Origin: Euprymna scolopes | Taxonomy: Eukaryota > Mollusca > Cephalopoda > Sepiida > Sepiolidae | DNA length: 26,279 nt | Assembly (NCBI GenBank): GCA_024364805.1 | Contig: CM044496.1 | Location: 70,101,250 to 70,127,528, forward strand | Reading direction: 5' to 3' | Shown here: positions 1 to 8,935 of the stretch, in pieces | Numbering within the stretch: position 1 is the stretch's first letter | Layout of the letters: the number at the start of each line of letters is the position of its first letter | Program-made: the position numbers and the translations under genes | Notes under the pieces: model-generated | Told to the model about the DNA's origin: nothing | The model's database searches: none | Seen by the model: the letters and a program-made list of their open reading frames with translations, nothing else

Positions 1-26
1 ATATATATATATATATATATATATAT
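1..26. repeat. (AT)n microsatellite at window edge
   Basis: Uninterrupted AT dinucleotide run that begins at or before the window edge, so its real length is unknown. Unlike most other (TA)n arrays here, I see no transposon terminus next to it on the visible side. Confidence 0.95.
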
Positions 27-640
27 TCATTATGTATATAATAAATGCGCTAAAATATGTTCTTTATAAAGCGGACTAATAAGGATAATCGAAGATCTAC
101 TCTGTTTGGTGAAGTAATTCATAAATTATAATTAAAACATCGGGAGTAAAAGTTACGTATAACTTCATTTAATCATCAGGCCAATAAGAGCACAAGAGAG
201 GGGATAAAGCAAAAACATCTGATTCCATGGCATTTCTAAGTTAAATGCTTCTCATAAGAAGAGAAAATAAAACCGCATGATTCCACTATATTGTTACACA
301 AAGCTAAAACCGCCTGGTGAACATTTAGATATGAAAACATAAAAAAAATAAATATGGATTTAGTTAATACAGACTATTAAGAGTGATCGAGATGAAAAAC
401 GGGGAGTGTTAGCAAAAAATGAGTCAAAGCAACGGGTAATAGAAAGGAAATGATGAAAGGCGAAATAAAAATGAGTCATAATAAAATAAATGAAATGAAA
501 GGAAAAATAAGTAGAAAAAGAGTAAAAAATGATAGAAAATTTACAAAAGAAAAAGATAGTCGACAAAAATGCGTATAAATATTATTTGTGTTTGAAAAAC
601 AATAGAGTATTTGAACAATAAAAAACTCCCATAGAGGTTT
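27..640. other. AT-rich DNA, no gene seen
   Basis: Purine-rich on the plus strand with many A runs. Open frames on the minus strand (for example around 360-720) are low-complexity F/S/Y/I-rich translations of this skew and resemble no protein family I know. No RNA gene or transposon end recognised. Confidence 0.6.
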
Positions 641-870
641 ATTCGAAATTAAATGCCAACGGAATGTATTTTCGGGAAAATAATCTCCAATTGAAATTTG
701 GGTGGGACTATAATAGTCCAATAAGAATCAATTCGAAAATAAATTTCAATAGAAGGAATCTTAGAAAAGGTAATTCTCAATCGTACATCAGATGTCATTT
801 TATGATCAGGATGCGCTTCGAGGATAAACTGCAATGTAAAATTCTAGGGAAAATAATCTTCAGTCGTATT
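641..870. repeat. Decayed ~90-100 bp tandem repeat
   Basis: Three related blocks start near 641, 731 and 825. The first two open with TTCGAAATTAAA-like sequence. The first and third contain GGGAAAATAATCT followed by CAATTG or CAGTCG, and the middle one has a mutated version. The copies are strongly diverged, so this looks like an old minisatellite or the decayed core of a repeat element. The open frames over it (664-888 plus, 649-834 minus) are probably by-products of the repeat. Confidence 0.4.
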
Positions 871-3099
871 CCATATGTTTGGAATTGATCCAGTGAGGTC
901 CGAATGATTCAGCTCACGGTAGTGTAACCAGGTGTATTAACCACGAATATGGCCACACATGAAAGTAGTTAGTCTGATCAATCGATACGAATGAGCATAT
1001 CAAAAATTGCTTTAAGCAGTGGAACCTTCAATTAAGATAAAAATATAACAACTAGAAAAATTGGGAAATATAATTTAAGAGAAGTCATCCCTAGAAAATA
1101 CTAAGAAAAGTATATTCCAAATAATATGAATTCAAAGTCCAAATGTTCCTTTACATATTTTCTTAAAAAAATTGAAAACTGAATACCTTGAAAATAATAT
1201 TCAACTAAAAAAATTAAACTTTAAAATAGAGTTTATATTTATTATTCAATTAATTGGAATTCATTATTCAGATGAGTATTCTTTATCAATTTACTTATTG
1301 CGAACTACTATCCAGAGGAATAGTTGGCCGAAACTCCGTGAGACAAAAACTAAAAAAGATGAGGATAATAAATAAAAAAAAAGTTATATTGTAGTTTGTT
1401 TTTTACTATTTCGTTTCTAATCAATATGTTCTGAATTCGGTTTTTATTCACACCCGCTAGACGTGGCATTGTATTTTGCCATACGTGATGAGACATACAG
1501 TAGATTATTTCTCAAGAAATAAAAAGATTGGAATTCAAACAATATTAAAATGCAACCCTAACAAGCCAAATATTTAACTTGGTTTCACAACGCGTAACCT
1601 TTGACATTGTTTCTTCGAAGATGGTTCTGTCGAAAAAAAATGAATCCGCACAGAATTAACTTATTATTAAGTTTATCAACGGGTGTAGGATGAAGTCCTT
1701 CCATCCGTCACGACATGGTAAAAGTAATTAGCAATTGTATTTTATGTGACGATGAATATCGAGCGTTGCATGAAACAAAACGTCATGTTGATAAAACTTA
1801 AGATGAGAACAGTAGTTCGAAGAATCCAAATAATGAATCATCATCTAAAAATTCCAAAATGTTATGACATATTTGAAAAAGTTCAAACACCTATTGTCGA
1901 TGCCTTTGTACACTCAATAAATATTATCGCATTCTTACACTCTGCATTCCAGCACACTCTTGTGGACAAGTGGTTAAAATGTAACTAGAATTGTTATTTC
2001 TGTGCAAGCCCTTCTCTCTCATCTACTCGTTTCTTTCTCTGACGTTTACGATTGTCTTTCGGACTTTTGCACATGACATTTTCACCAAAGTAACTTTTCC
2101 AGACAGAAAGAAATTCTGAAATAAAATCTGTCTGCGGACGCCGATTATAGAATCAAGTGCCAGAAATGATAAGTAATTTCCTGCCTGATTTATTCAATCC
2201 AAATACCTTCCGAGTCTGGGCGATTCAGGAAAGATGCAAAAAGTTTAAAATCATCTTAAAGTGGATCACAAAAACCGAATCTGTCATATGAAAATATGGC
2301 AGTCTCTCAGAAAATTCAATCCGCAGAAGTGATATCAAAAGAATGGCTAAGAGAAAACAAAACTGAGAATAATGGCGTCTTAGTTGAGATAAGTAAGTCT
2401 GCCGCCAGTCTGTAACTGAGGCAATGTTTTATAAGAGCAGGGCACATGCTAATTCTAGAAATAGTTGACCACATTGAATAAACGGTGGTCTATAATATTA
2501 ATATACCTATCATTATCTTTAATATTTTCAAAATTCAGAAGACTTGCTCAATAATAGTCTTACAAATGGCATTCTAAATGTAAAATTTCTAGCTCTACAC
2601 GAAAAGTGAAAGAGCCACGTAGATGTGAAGGAAATCGTGTAAACAAACCACCTTTTCCGCTTTATAATTTACATTTCTTCAAATTCTCAATGCAGGTAAG
2701 CCAGCAATAAACAACAGCTTTAAATGGGTTGTCCGCGCGTGCATTTTATACCAGGCGCGTTCTATAATAAAGTTTCCTATTTAAGAACTAAAAAAGTTGA
2801 AGAGCTACAAAGACGGGAGATGCATAATATGAAAGAGCCACGTTGCATGCCAAGAAATTTATTTTTCTTCATAGTCACCACAGTCCCCAATGCACTTTTG
2901 GCATATATTTAATGACGCATCCTTGCTTCTGACGTATTCCAATGACTCACATCACTAATATCAGCAACCGAGAGCTGAAACTTTCAGTTCATGATTTGCT
3001 TTTCATGTTTCTATTCCCTTCACTTAGAATCATTTTGTACGTGTGCTACAAAAAAAAAGTCAACTATTTCGCTCGCTTTTGCGTGACGGGATATAAATA
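871..3099. other. Unclassified AT-rich sequence
   Basis: About 2.2 kb without a recognisable protein, RNA gene or transposon terminus. Short open frames (1172-1375, 1746-1988, 2724-2912) have no recognisable motif, no convincing splice context and biased composition. Ancient transposon debris or intronic/intergenic DNA are the likely alternatives. Confidence 0.5.
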
Positions 3100-3224
3100 C
3101 ACACACGTGTAATCACGCACATACATATACTAATGCACATATACATGCACACACACACATATCTATATGTGTTTGTGCATATACACACACACATATATAT
3201 GTGTGTGGGGGGTGTGGGGGTGTG
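3100..3224. repeat. Degenerate CA/TA/TG microsatellite with G-run tail
   Basis: Mixed ACAC, ATAT, GTGT blocks with short interruptions, ending in a G-rich stretch near 3206-3222. The cysteine/valine-rich frame across it is a repeat artefact. Confidence 0.85.
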
Positions 3225-3940
3225 ACAATAGGTGAGAAATCCTTTCGAGTTACCTGGAACACCCTACACATTGGAGTCATTTTACCGGTTGCATACTGTT
3301 CTCGTGCATGATGCAAACACGGGTGCAGTGATTTGAAGGCTGACGCTGTCAAACTTTGGGTGATCGACAAGTGTTTGTGTAAACGAGTCCAGTAATGTAA
3401 TAAGAGGTCACGCCTACTTACTGACCATCAAATCTAAAACAAGGTTCAAGAGTTCATGTATGCATTGTCTTTCGGTGTTTTGCTACTTTTATTTTTTTTT
3501 CTTTCTTACGCCCTCTTTCCCTCTTTCCATGAAAAGAGGAAAATGTATTGCCTTGTTTTTACAACCGAAACGCTGAGCAGAGAGTAAGCATTCTTCAGCG
3601 CTCATAGCTGCTTTGATCTGATCGCAGGTGACGACGGACGTGGGTCGACAGTCACCGAATTTAAAATGCTCCTTAAATGTAAAATAAATAATAACTTTTT
3701 TTTTTTTGGACAAATATGACATTGTTCGCTGTTTTGTACAAGCGTTCACTTTCAGATGAGGGTCCTGCCATCGACGATGGTTAGCTGTCCCTTATGCCAT
3801 TAACGCAAAAAGACTGGAGACAAGACCAACTAGCAAATGTAGCTGACGCAATTAAACCCTAATCACCCTAGTAGGTTAATGTTTAATATTTTTATCATCC
3901 ATGTTCCTATCGTTTGACCGTATTCCCATTTCCAGAACGA
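3225..3940. other. Unclassified, possibly old retroelement flank
   Basis: No confident gene. A minus-strand frame of 86 codons (3489-3749) ends in a poly-lysine stretch made by a T run and matches no family I know. The segment 3770-3940 leads into the decayed hammerhead at 3941-4036, so part of it may be the body of a Penelope-like insertion. That is inference from position only. Confidence 0.35.
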
Positions 3941-4170
<230 letters not shown>

Positions 4171-4430
4171 AAAAATGTTTGCCGGTACAAAATTTATAAA
4201 TAGAATTAAATAATATGTGCGTAAATTTCTCGCTCTTTCAGCTATCATTTACTCAGGAAAAATTCGATAGCATACAAAATAATATTATTGGCGAAATTAA
4301 AGTGCGCCACGGGGGAATTCGGATGTGCCAAAATTAAGAAACAAACGATTAAAATAAATATTATATCTGTAAATACGTCGTTTAAAAACGACTAAAACTG
4401 AACACAACGAGGAGGAGGAGGGAGTAAAGA
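4171..4430 (-). repeat. 3' pseudo-LTR of the Penelope-like element
   Basis: Direct repeat of 6848-7110. Shared anchors include ACAAAATTTATAAAT, ATTATTGGCGAAAT and GGATGTGCCAAAATTAAG, in the same order and orientation. It lies just downstream of the endonuclease coding region on the minus strand and ends at the (TA)n array. Confidence 0.85.
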
Positions 4431-4517
4431 TGTCTAGGATCCCCCAAAGGAAATAATGCTTTTGTTGTCTCCCTTTGCCGACATAAAGAAGGTTTTTGTA
4501 ACCGCGATAGAGACTGA

Positions 4518-5065
4518 CTAAAAAATCTTTAAATAGATTTTAGAGTCTGCTCTGTATAACACATCGAACCACTCCATTTTATATTTGTCGGCACAACATG
4601 GTTTGTCAACCAAATGCTTGCCAGTAACAGCGCCCAAGGCTGCAGAAGGAGTGAGATTACCAGATCCTACCCTCCTCTGTCTGATTTTTGATGGAACGTG
4701 CTGGGTTATACGAAAAAGATGTTCGCCCGGTATAACTAGCATCACACTGGCATTTTAATTGATAAACAATATTACTAATTTTGGTGTAAGGCAAAGAAGG
4801 AAAAGCAGGTCTCTTAGTGTATACCAAGCGCATGGAAACAGAGTAGAAGTACTTATAAACATTTCTAACAATCTGTTTTGACAATTTAATACTCGTGTCC
4901 CCAATCCACGGTAATTTTAAATAAACCTGACACTTCACAGGTCCAAACGTTCTAGGGGATATTAAATCATCAACCATCTTTGTCAATGCAATCACCAATA
5001 AGGTCCAAAAAATAACAATTATTGATAAATATTTCCCTGATTTTATCAAGTTCGGAGACTAATCT
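4518..5065 (-). pseudogene. GIY-YIG endonuclease domain of the Penelope-like element
   Basis: Minus-strand translation shows the RT-endonuclease linker LPWIGDTSIKLSKQI, then the GIY-YIG start NIVYQLKCQCDASYTGRTS (about 4725-4785), with IVY standing for GIY and YTG for YIG. The usual PLE cysteines (KCQC) are present. In a second frame follows RITQHVPSKIRQR, the standard continuation of PLE endonucleases, then a C-terminal tail ending at a stop at 4518. In active PLEs this domain nicks target DNA to prime reverse transcription. The domain is split between two frames here, so it is not functional. Confidence 0.85.
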
Positions 5066-6830
5066 ATAAGGTGAACATATCATGAGAACTCTATGTACCA
5101 GCGTCTTAATCAAGTCAATTTTACGTGATCTAGGTACAAAAGACGACCAGTTCACATATCCGCCAGTGAAAGTAGGCTTCCTATAAATGGTAGTGAGAAA
5201 GCCGTCTCTTGAACGCTCAACACCAACATCCAAGAATAGAAGAAAATTGTTATTCTCAATTTCCATAGTGAACTTCAGAACCTCATGCAAGGAATTCAAC
5301 CTATTAAACAATCCTGACGCTTTACTTTGCGATGAAAAAATAGCAAAAGTGTCGTCAACATATATAAAATATGTGATGGGTATTGTTCCAAAATTAAACA
5401 GAACGATCGTAGTAATGTACAAAAATATCAGCTAAAGTTGGGGCCTACGGACTCCCCATTGAAACCCCGTCGACTTGACGGTACATAATATCACCAAAGC
5501 TAAACTCAACTGCTTTTTTGCACATTAAAACAAGTTCAATAAATAGCTCTTTTAAAAAGCGTGGAGCAGTCAGGCGACGTCATGAAGCGCGTCGGTACAA
5601 AAACGTATTGTCTCATCTAACGGTATCTTAGTAAAGAGACTAGATACATCAAATAACAACATAAAGGATGTCTCTGCATTCCAATCCAAGCTACATAGAC
5701 ACTCAACAAACTGGAAAAAGTCAGTAATACAGTGTGTGCTATGTAATTCACGCACAGGTGTCAAAATTACGACAAGCCACTGAGCCCAAGAATGCCGAGC
5801 AGAACCTATCAGAGATAAAATAGATCTCAGTGGACCACCTTGCTTATGGATTATAGGGAGGCCATACAATCTGGGGCGTTGTGACCCAGAAGGTCTAATC
5901 TTGTCATAAACATACTTGTAAAGACATTCTTTTTAAATATTGCAAGTAGACGTCTTTGCATTTTTGCCTCGTTCTTGCAAGTATTATCCGTCAACTAGAC
6001 AGGGCCAAGTTTCCGGAATTTGGAAACATCGTTAAGAATAAATCATATTTTCTCAACGTAATCGGATTCATCCACAATTTTAACTCCTGCACCTTTGTCT
6101 GGTTTACACATGTATATGTCTGCATTTGACTTCAACGCTTTAATCGTTTTTAGTTGCGTTATATTTCAAACAAAGTGGATGTGACCAACAGTAGCGTTAC
6201 TATGCGGATGTGCTAAGTCAACCAAACTCGATTTCATCCCAGAAATACTTTCAAGGGAATAAGGGGTCTTGTGTGCAATCTGAGAAAACAAAACTTCAAA
6301 TGAAGCGAATGTGCTCTCTTTATTTATGCTAGTGGGGAGAATGCAAAAATCTAACTCCTTAGATAAAACCCTATTTTCGATATGTGTGAAAACAGGTTTC
6401 GAAAAATTTAAAATATATTTGCTTTCATTATTAGGCTTAAAAGCATATCTTCTTCGAAACAGAACAGGAAGTTGTTTATAATTATCACTGGAAGCACGTT
6501 GCTTAGCATATCCATCACCGATAGATAAATACTTGCAATAAGGAAAAAAGTCAAAAAAAGGAAAAGAAGCCTTTCTCTATGGACCAGAGATGATGACGGT
6601 TACTAATATAAAATTCTAGCTTTTCAGTCATCTTGTTAATATCATCTCGTATAAATGCACACTCCATAGATAAACTGGGTTTAACCTTAGATGCAGCAAT
6701 GCGTATACTAATGTTGAGTGGGGCTACATCTACAAGAACGCAAAAGACTATGGAAAGTTTGATAGGTCTAATTTTACTCCTAAACCGAATAATATTATTT
6801 AATTTGTCAATCTAATGTTGACTGTACCTC
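5066..6830 (-). pseudogene. Penelope-like reverse transcriptase, broken
   Basis: Going 5' to 3' on the minus strand: an N-terminal region with LSKELDFCILPTSIN (around 6330-6375); the KPDKGAGVKIVDESDY block near 6065-6115; YGLPIIHKQGGPLRSILS (about 5810-5866); the DVSSLFTKIPLDETI motif near 5600-5665; MYRQVDGVSMGSP near 5455-5495; and the catalytic box YVDDTFAIF with YVDD at 5351-5362. These are ordered RT motifs of the PLE type. They fall in different frames with several internal stops. The polymerase aspartates are intact, but the gene as a whole is dead. Telomerase-like RTs are the closest relatives, but the GIY-YIG downstream excludes a telomerase gene. Confidence 0.9.
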
Positions 6831-6847
6831 TTCCGTAAATATTTAAA

Positions 6848-7110
6848 TAAATGTTTGGAGATACAAAATTTATAAATGGATTTAAATAATGTGTGCGGAC
6901 ATTTCTCGAGAGCACTTTCGGGTATCATCTCTTCAGGAAAAAATCGATAGTATACAAAATGATATTATTGGCGAAATAAAAGAGCGGAACGGAGAAATTT
7001 GGATGTGCCAAAATTAAGAACAAAAAAGATTTAAAGAACAATTTATCTGTAAATACGGTGTTCATAAGCGATTAAAACTGGTCACAATGAGGGAGAAGAG
7101 GAAAAAAGAG
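6848..7110 (-). repeat. 5' pseudo-LTR of the Penelope-like element
   Basis: Direct repeat of 4171-4430, upstream of the RT on the minus strand. Both copies carry a CTGA..GA box and a GAGAAA box about 20-25 nt apart on the coding strand. I could not fold this into a convincing hammerhead, so no ribozyme is called for this family. Confidence 0.85.
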
Positions 7111-7133
7111 GTGACAAGTTCCCCAATTTGTAT

Positions 7134-7141
7134 ACACACAG

Positions 7142-7208
<67 letters not shown>
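7134..7208. repeat. (CA)n(TA)n compound microsatellite
   Basis: A CA run of about 30 bp passes into a TA run. The right edge meets the 3' terminus of the second Penelope-type remnant at about 7209. Confidence 0.95.
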
Positions 7209-7210
<2 letters not shown>

Positions 7211-7236
7211 GTTTTATTTTTAATTACCGTATCTTT

Positions 7237-7309
7237 CTGTTAAGTTACATTATTGTTTCAGCTACCCGGCCGTTTTTTGGCCGTCTGTAGCTTCCTCAGA
7301 CCTTTACAG
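7237..7309 (-). ncRNA. Hammerhead ribozyme, type I, core complete
   Basis: On the minus strand: CTGAGGA (7299-7293); stem II AGCTAC (7292-7287) with GTAGCT (7265-7260), extended by a GGCC...GGCC arm; GAAA (7259-7256); stem III ACA/TGT closed by an ATAA loop; and cleavage nucleotide A7246. Stem I pairs ACTT plus ACAG (7245-7237) with AGGT plus CTGT (7300-7309), with one G-U pair and a short internal loop. All invariant core bases (CUGANGA, GAAA, UH) are present. Such ribozymes process transcripts of PLEs and retrozymes. Predicted cut is between 7246 and 7245. Confidence 0.85.
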
Positions 7310-7559
7310 AAATGTTCGTTATGATAGGATGAACGAGTGAATGATGTCAGGGAAGGGGTGCGAGAAGATCGGAAAAAAGAGGAAGGGAACAATGGGGAAA
7401 GGTGGGAGGGGGTGCTTGGTTAATGTTTTATTTTTTTAGTTTAAGGACCTTGTGGGGGAGGGTCTAGGAAGTTCATTTCTGGCGTGGGTGAGGGCATCGG
7501 GATGCATGGAGGGTGAAGGGGATATGTGGGGGTAGGAGGAGGGGGTTACTTTAAAATTC

Positions 7560-7690
7560 GATTTTTAATGTTAAAGTTTTTGGCGTCTCGTTGGTGAGAT
7601 GATTTCTTGATAAGTATGTCTTTATCTGTTGGGTGTTCGCTTAGGTTCGGAAGCAGGGGGGGCTCTGATTCGGTTTATTTATTTGGTTTA
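7560..7690 (-). pseudogene. C-terminal coding tail of the second PLE-type remnant
   Basis: On the minus strand an open stretch of about 40 codons ends in a stop near 7555. It includes SEHPTDKDILIKK and ends NFNIKNRILK. Upstream the frame meets a stop. It sits between the two ribozyme arms in the orientation of the 7237-7309 ribozyme, so it may be the end of that element's protein. I do not recognise the sequence itself. Confidence 0.3.
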
Positions 7691-7783
7691 TATTTGTTGT
7701 TAATTGTTTGGAGAGGGTGAGCTAGCAGCCGCGCGCGCGAACACACACATGCGAACGTACACACATATATACTTAAAGAAACG

Positions 7784-7815
7784 TTAAGTTACATTATTGT
7801 TTCAGCTACCCGGCA
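7784..7815 (-). ncRNA. Half copy of the same hammerhead
   Basis: Matches 7240-7269 in the same orientation. It contains the GTAGCT strand of stem II, GAAA, stem III and part of the stem I strand, but the CTGAGGA half is missing. It abuts the inverted full copy that begins at 7816, marking a rearrangement or aborted-insertion junction. Confidence 0.7.
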
Positions 7816-7864
7816 CGCCTCCCCTGACATCATTCACTCTTTCATCCCATCATAACGAACATTT

Positions 7865-7937
7865 CTGTAAAAGTCTGAGGAAGCTACAGACAGCCAAAAA
7901 ATGGCCGGGTAGCTGAAACAATAATGTAACTTAACAA
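7865..7937 (+). ncRNA. Hammerhead ribozyme, type I, inverted partner copy
   Basis: CTGAGGA (7875-7881), stem II AGCTAC (7882-7887)/GTAGCT (7909-7914), GAAA (7915-7918), stem III ACA (7918-7920)/TGT (7925-7927) with loop ATAA, cleavage nucleotide A7928. Stem I pairs ACTT (7929-7932) with AAGT (7871-7874), and after an internal loop ACA (7934-7936) with TGT (7866-7868). The differences from the 7237-7309 copy lie in stem I or in the stem II extension, none in the core, which is what purifying selection or a recent common source would leave. Confidence 0.85.
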
Positions 7938-7965
7938 AAAGATCCTGTAATAAAAAATAAAACGC

Positions 7966-8596
7966 ATATTTGCTCTACAACAGTATTGAGCACTTTCTTC
8001 AGTTTTTATTAATTACCATTTCTAGTATTTATATATATAGATATATGTGTGTGTATGTGTGTGTGTGTGTGTGCGTGTGTGTCTGATACACTGTTTCTAC
8101 ACCTAAAAGGACTTTGGATTGCATCTACCAAAACATATTCAACTCACCAACGAATACGGCCGCTCCGTATACTCTTCGGAAAATCAGTATGGAACAACCA
8201 TGCATTCTTATTATATGGGATTACTGCCTTCTCCCCTACACCAATATTCTGCCTACCTGGCAATAATACCCCGGAAGATATTGTAATCCTTCCGATAATG
8301 GGCTGCCCAGGTTGTATGTAATTCCTTTTTCTATAATTATTTTCATATAATTATTATTCACCCCCCTACCCCCAAAAAACTTGTCTAACATTTGTCTTGA
8401 AAAGAAAATACGTGTCTATTCACAGCTGGGCATTTTGCTTACCGCATTCATTTCCTCTGAGGATATGAGTCATTACTGAAAATCCATAGATTAAGGAAAT
8501 TAACATAACCCGTTCTATATATTCCTATTGGCAAACAATAAATTCTTAACTCTAATATATATTTCTATATTTTGATTTTCAGAATTTAACTTTAAC

Positions 8597-8600
<4 letters not shown>
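7966..8600. other. Unclassified, with a (TG)n microsatellite
   Basis: A (TA)/(TG)n tract covers about 8030-8083. A plus-strand open frame of about 90 codons (8049-8321) starts inside the microsatellite and has no recognisable domain. I see no splice or conservation evidence for a gene. The rest is AT-rich. Confidence 0.45.
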
Positions 8601-8683
<83 letters not shown>

Positions 8684-8690
8684 GAAAGAG
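8601..8690. repeat. Compound (TA)n(GA)n(CAGA)n microsatellite
   Basis: TA units (about 8601-8632), then GA units (to about 8658), then CAGA units (to about 8682), then a degenerate GA tail. The stepwise motif change suggests serial mutation of one array. Confidence 0.95.
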
Positions 8691-8935
8691 AGAGGAATGA
8701 CGTTTCTGAATGTTATATATGTTATAGCTGGAATTTGAACAAATCGTTAAATTCTAACTTTTCACGAATTGTTTCATGCACATTTTCACTCGATTTGCAA
8801 AGAACCTATATAAAACTAAATATAACCCACATTTTGATGCGTTCCATCACAAAGAGTTTTCTCTCAAATTCATACTGATCGTGTAATTATTTTAGGTGTG
8901 AATCTTTTATGTACGAAATTTAAAATATAAACACA

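Larger units (their letters stand above)
4171..7110 (-). mobile_element. Penelope-like element, nearly full length, degraded
   Basis: About 2.9 kb on the minus strand. Read 5' to 3' on that strand it has a pseudo-LTR (7110-6848), an RT region, a linker, a GIY-YIG endonuclease, and a second pseudo-LTR (4430-4171). This architecture (RT plus C-terminal GIY-YIG, direct terminal repeats called pLTRs) is diagnostic of Penelope-like elements, which are neither LTR nor LINE retrotransposons. The two pLTRs differ at roughly 15% of positions by eye plus small gaps, so the copy is old. The reading frame is broken several times. The 3' end abuts (TA)n and the 5' end abuts a (CA)n(TA)n tract. Confidence 0.9.
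7209..7965. mobile_element. Remnant of a second Penelope-like family with inverted, ribozyme-bearing ends
   Basis: Segment 7209-7351 is the reverse complement of 7816-7965 over roughly 140 bp. Each arm holds a hammerhead ribozyme. Between the arms are G-rich (minus-strand C-rich) sequence, a short minus-strand coding tail (7560-7690), a CG/CA tract and a third, half-length ribozyme copy. Inverted partial terminal repeats and hammerheads are both known for Penelope-like elements. The family differs in sequence from the element at 4171-7110. No RT motif is visible, so the assignment rests on the ribozymes and the terminal arrangement. Confidence 0.6.

Noticed and set aside
3489-3749. An 86-codon minus-strand frame as a small protein gene
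   Set aside because: It ends in poly-lysine from a T run and has no family resemblance, promoter or polyadenylation evidence.
5066-6830. Telomerase reverse transcriptase gene
   Set aside because: PLE RTs are related to TERT, but the GIY-YIG domain, the pseudo-LTRs and PLE-specific blocks identify a mobile element.
4171-7110. A hammerhead inside the pseudo-LTRs of the first PLE
   Set aside because: CTGA..GA and GAGAAA boxes are spaced suggestively, but stem I does not pair and stem III is not kept in both copies, so no ribozyme was called.
8049-8321. A 90-codon plus-strand frame as a possible exon
   Set aside because: It starts in a TG microsatellite, has no recognisable domain and no convincing splice acceptor; a GT near 8315 alone is not evidence.
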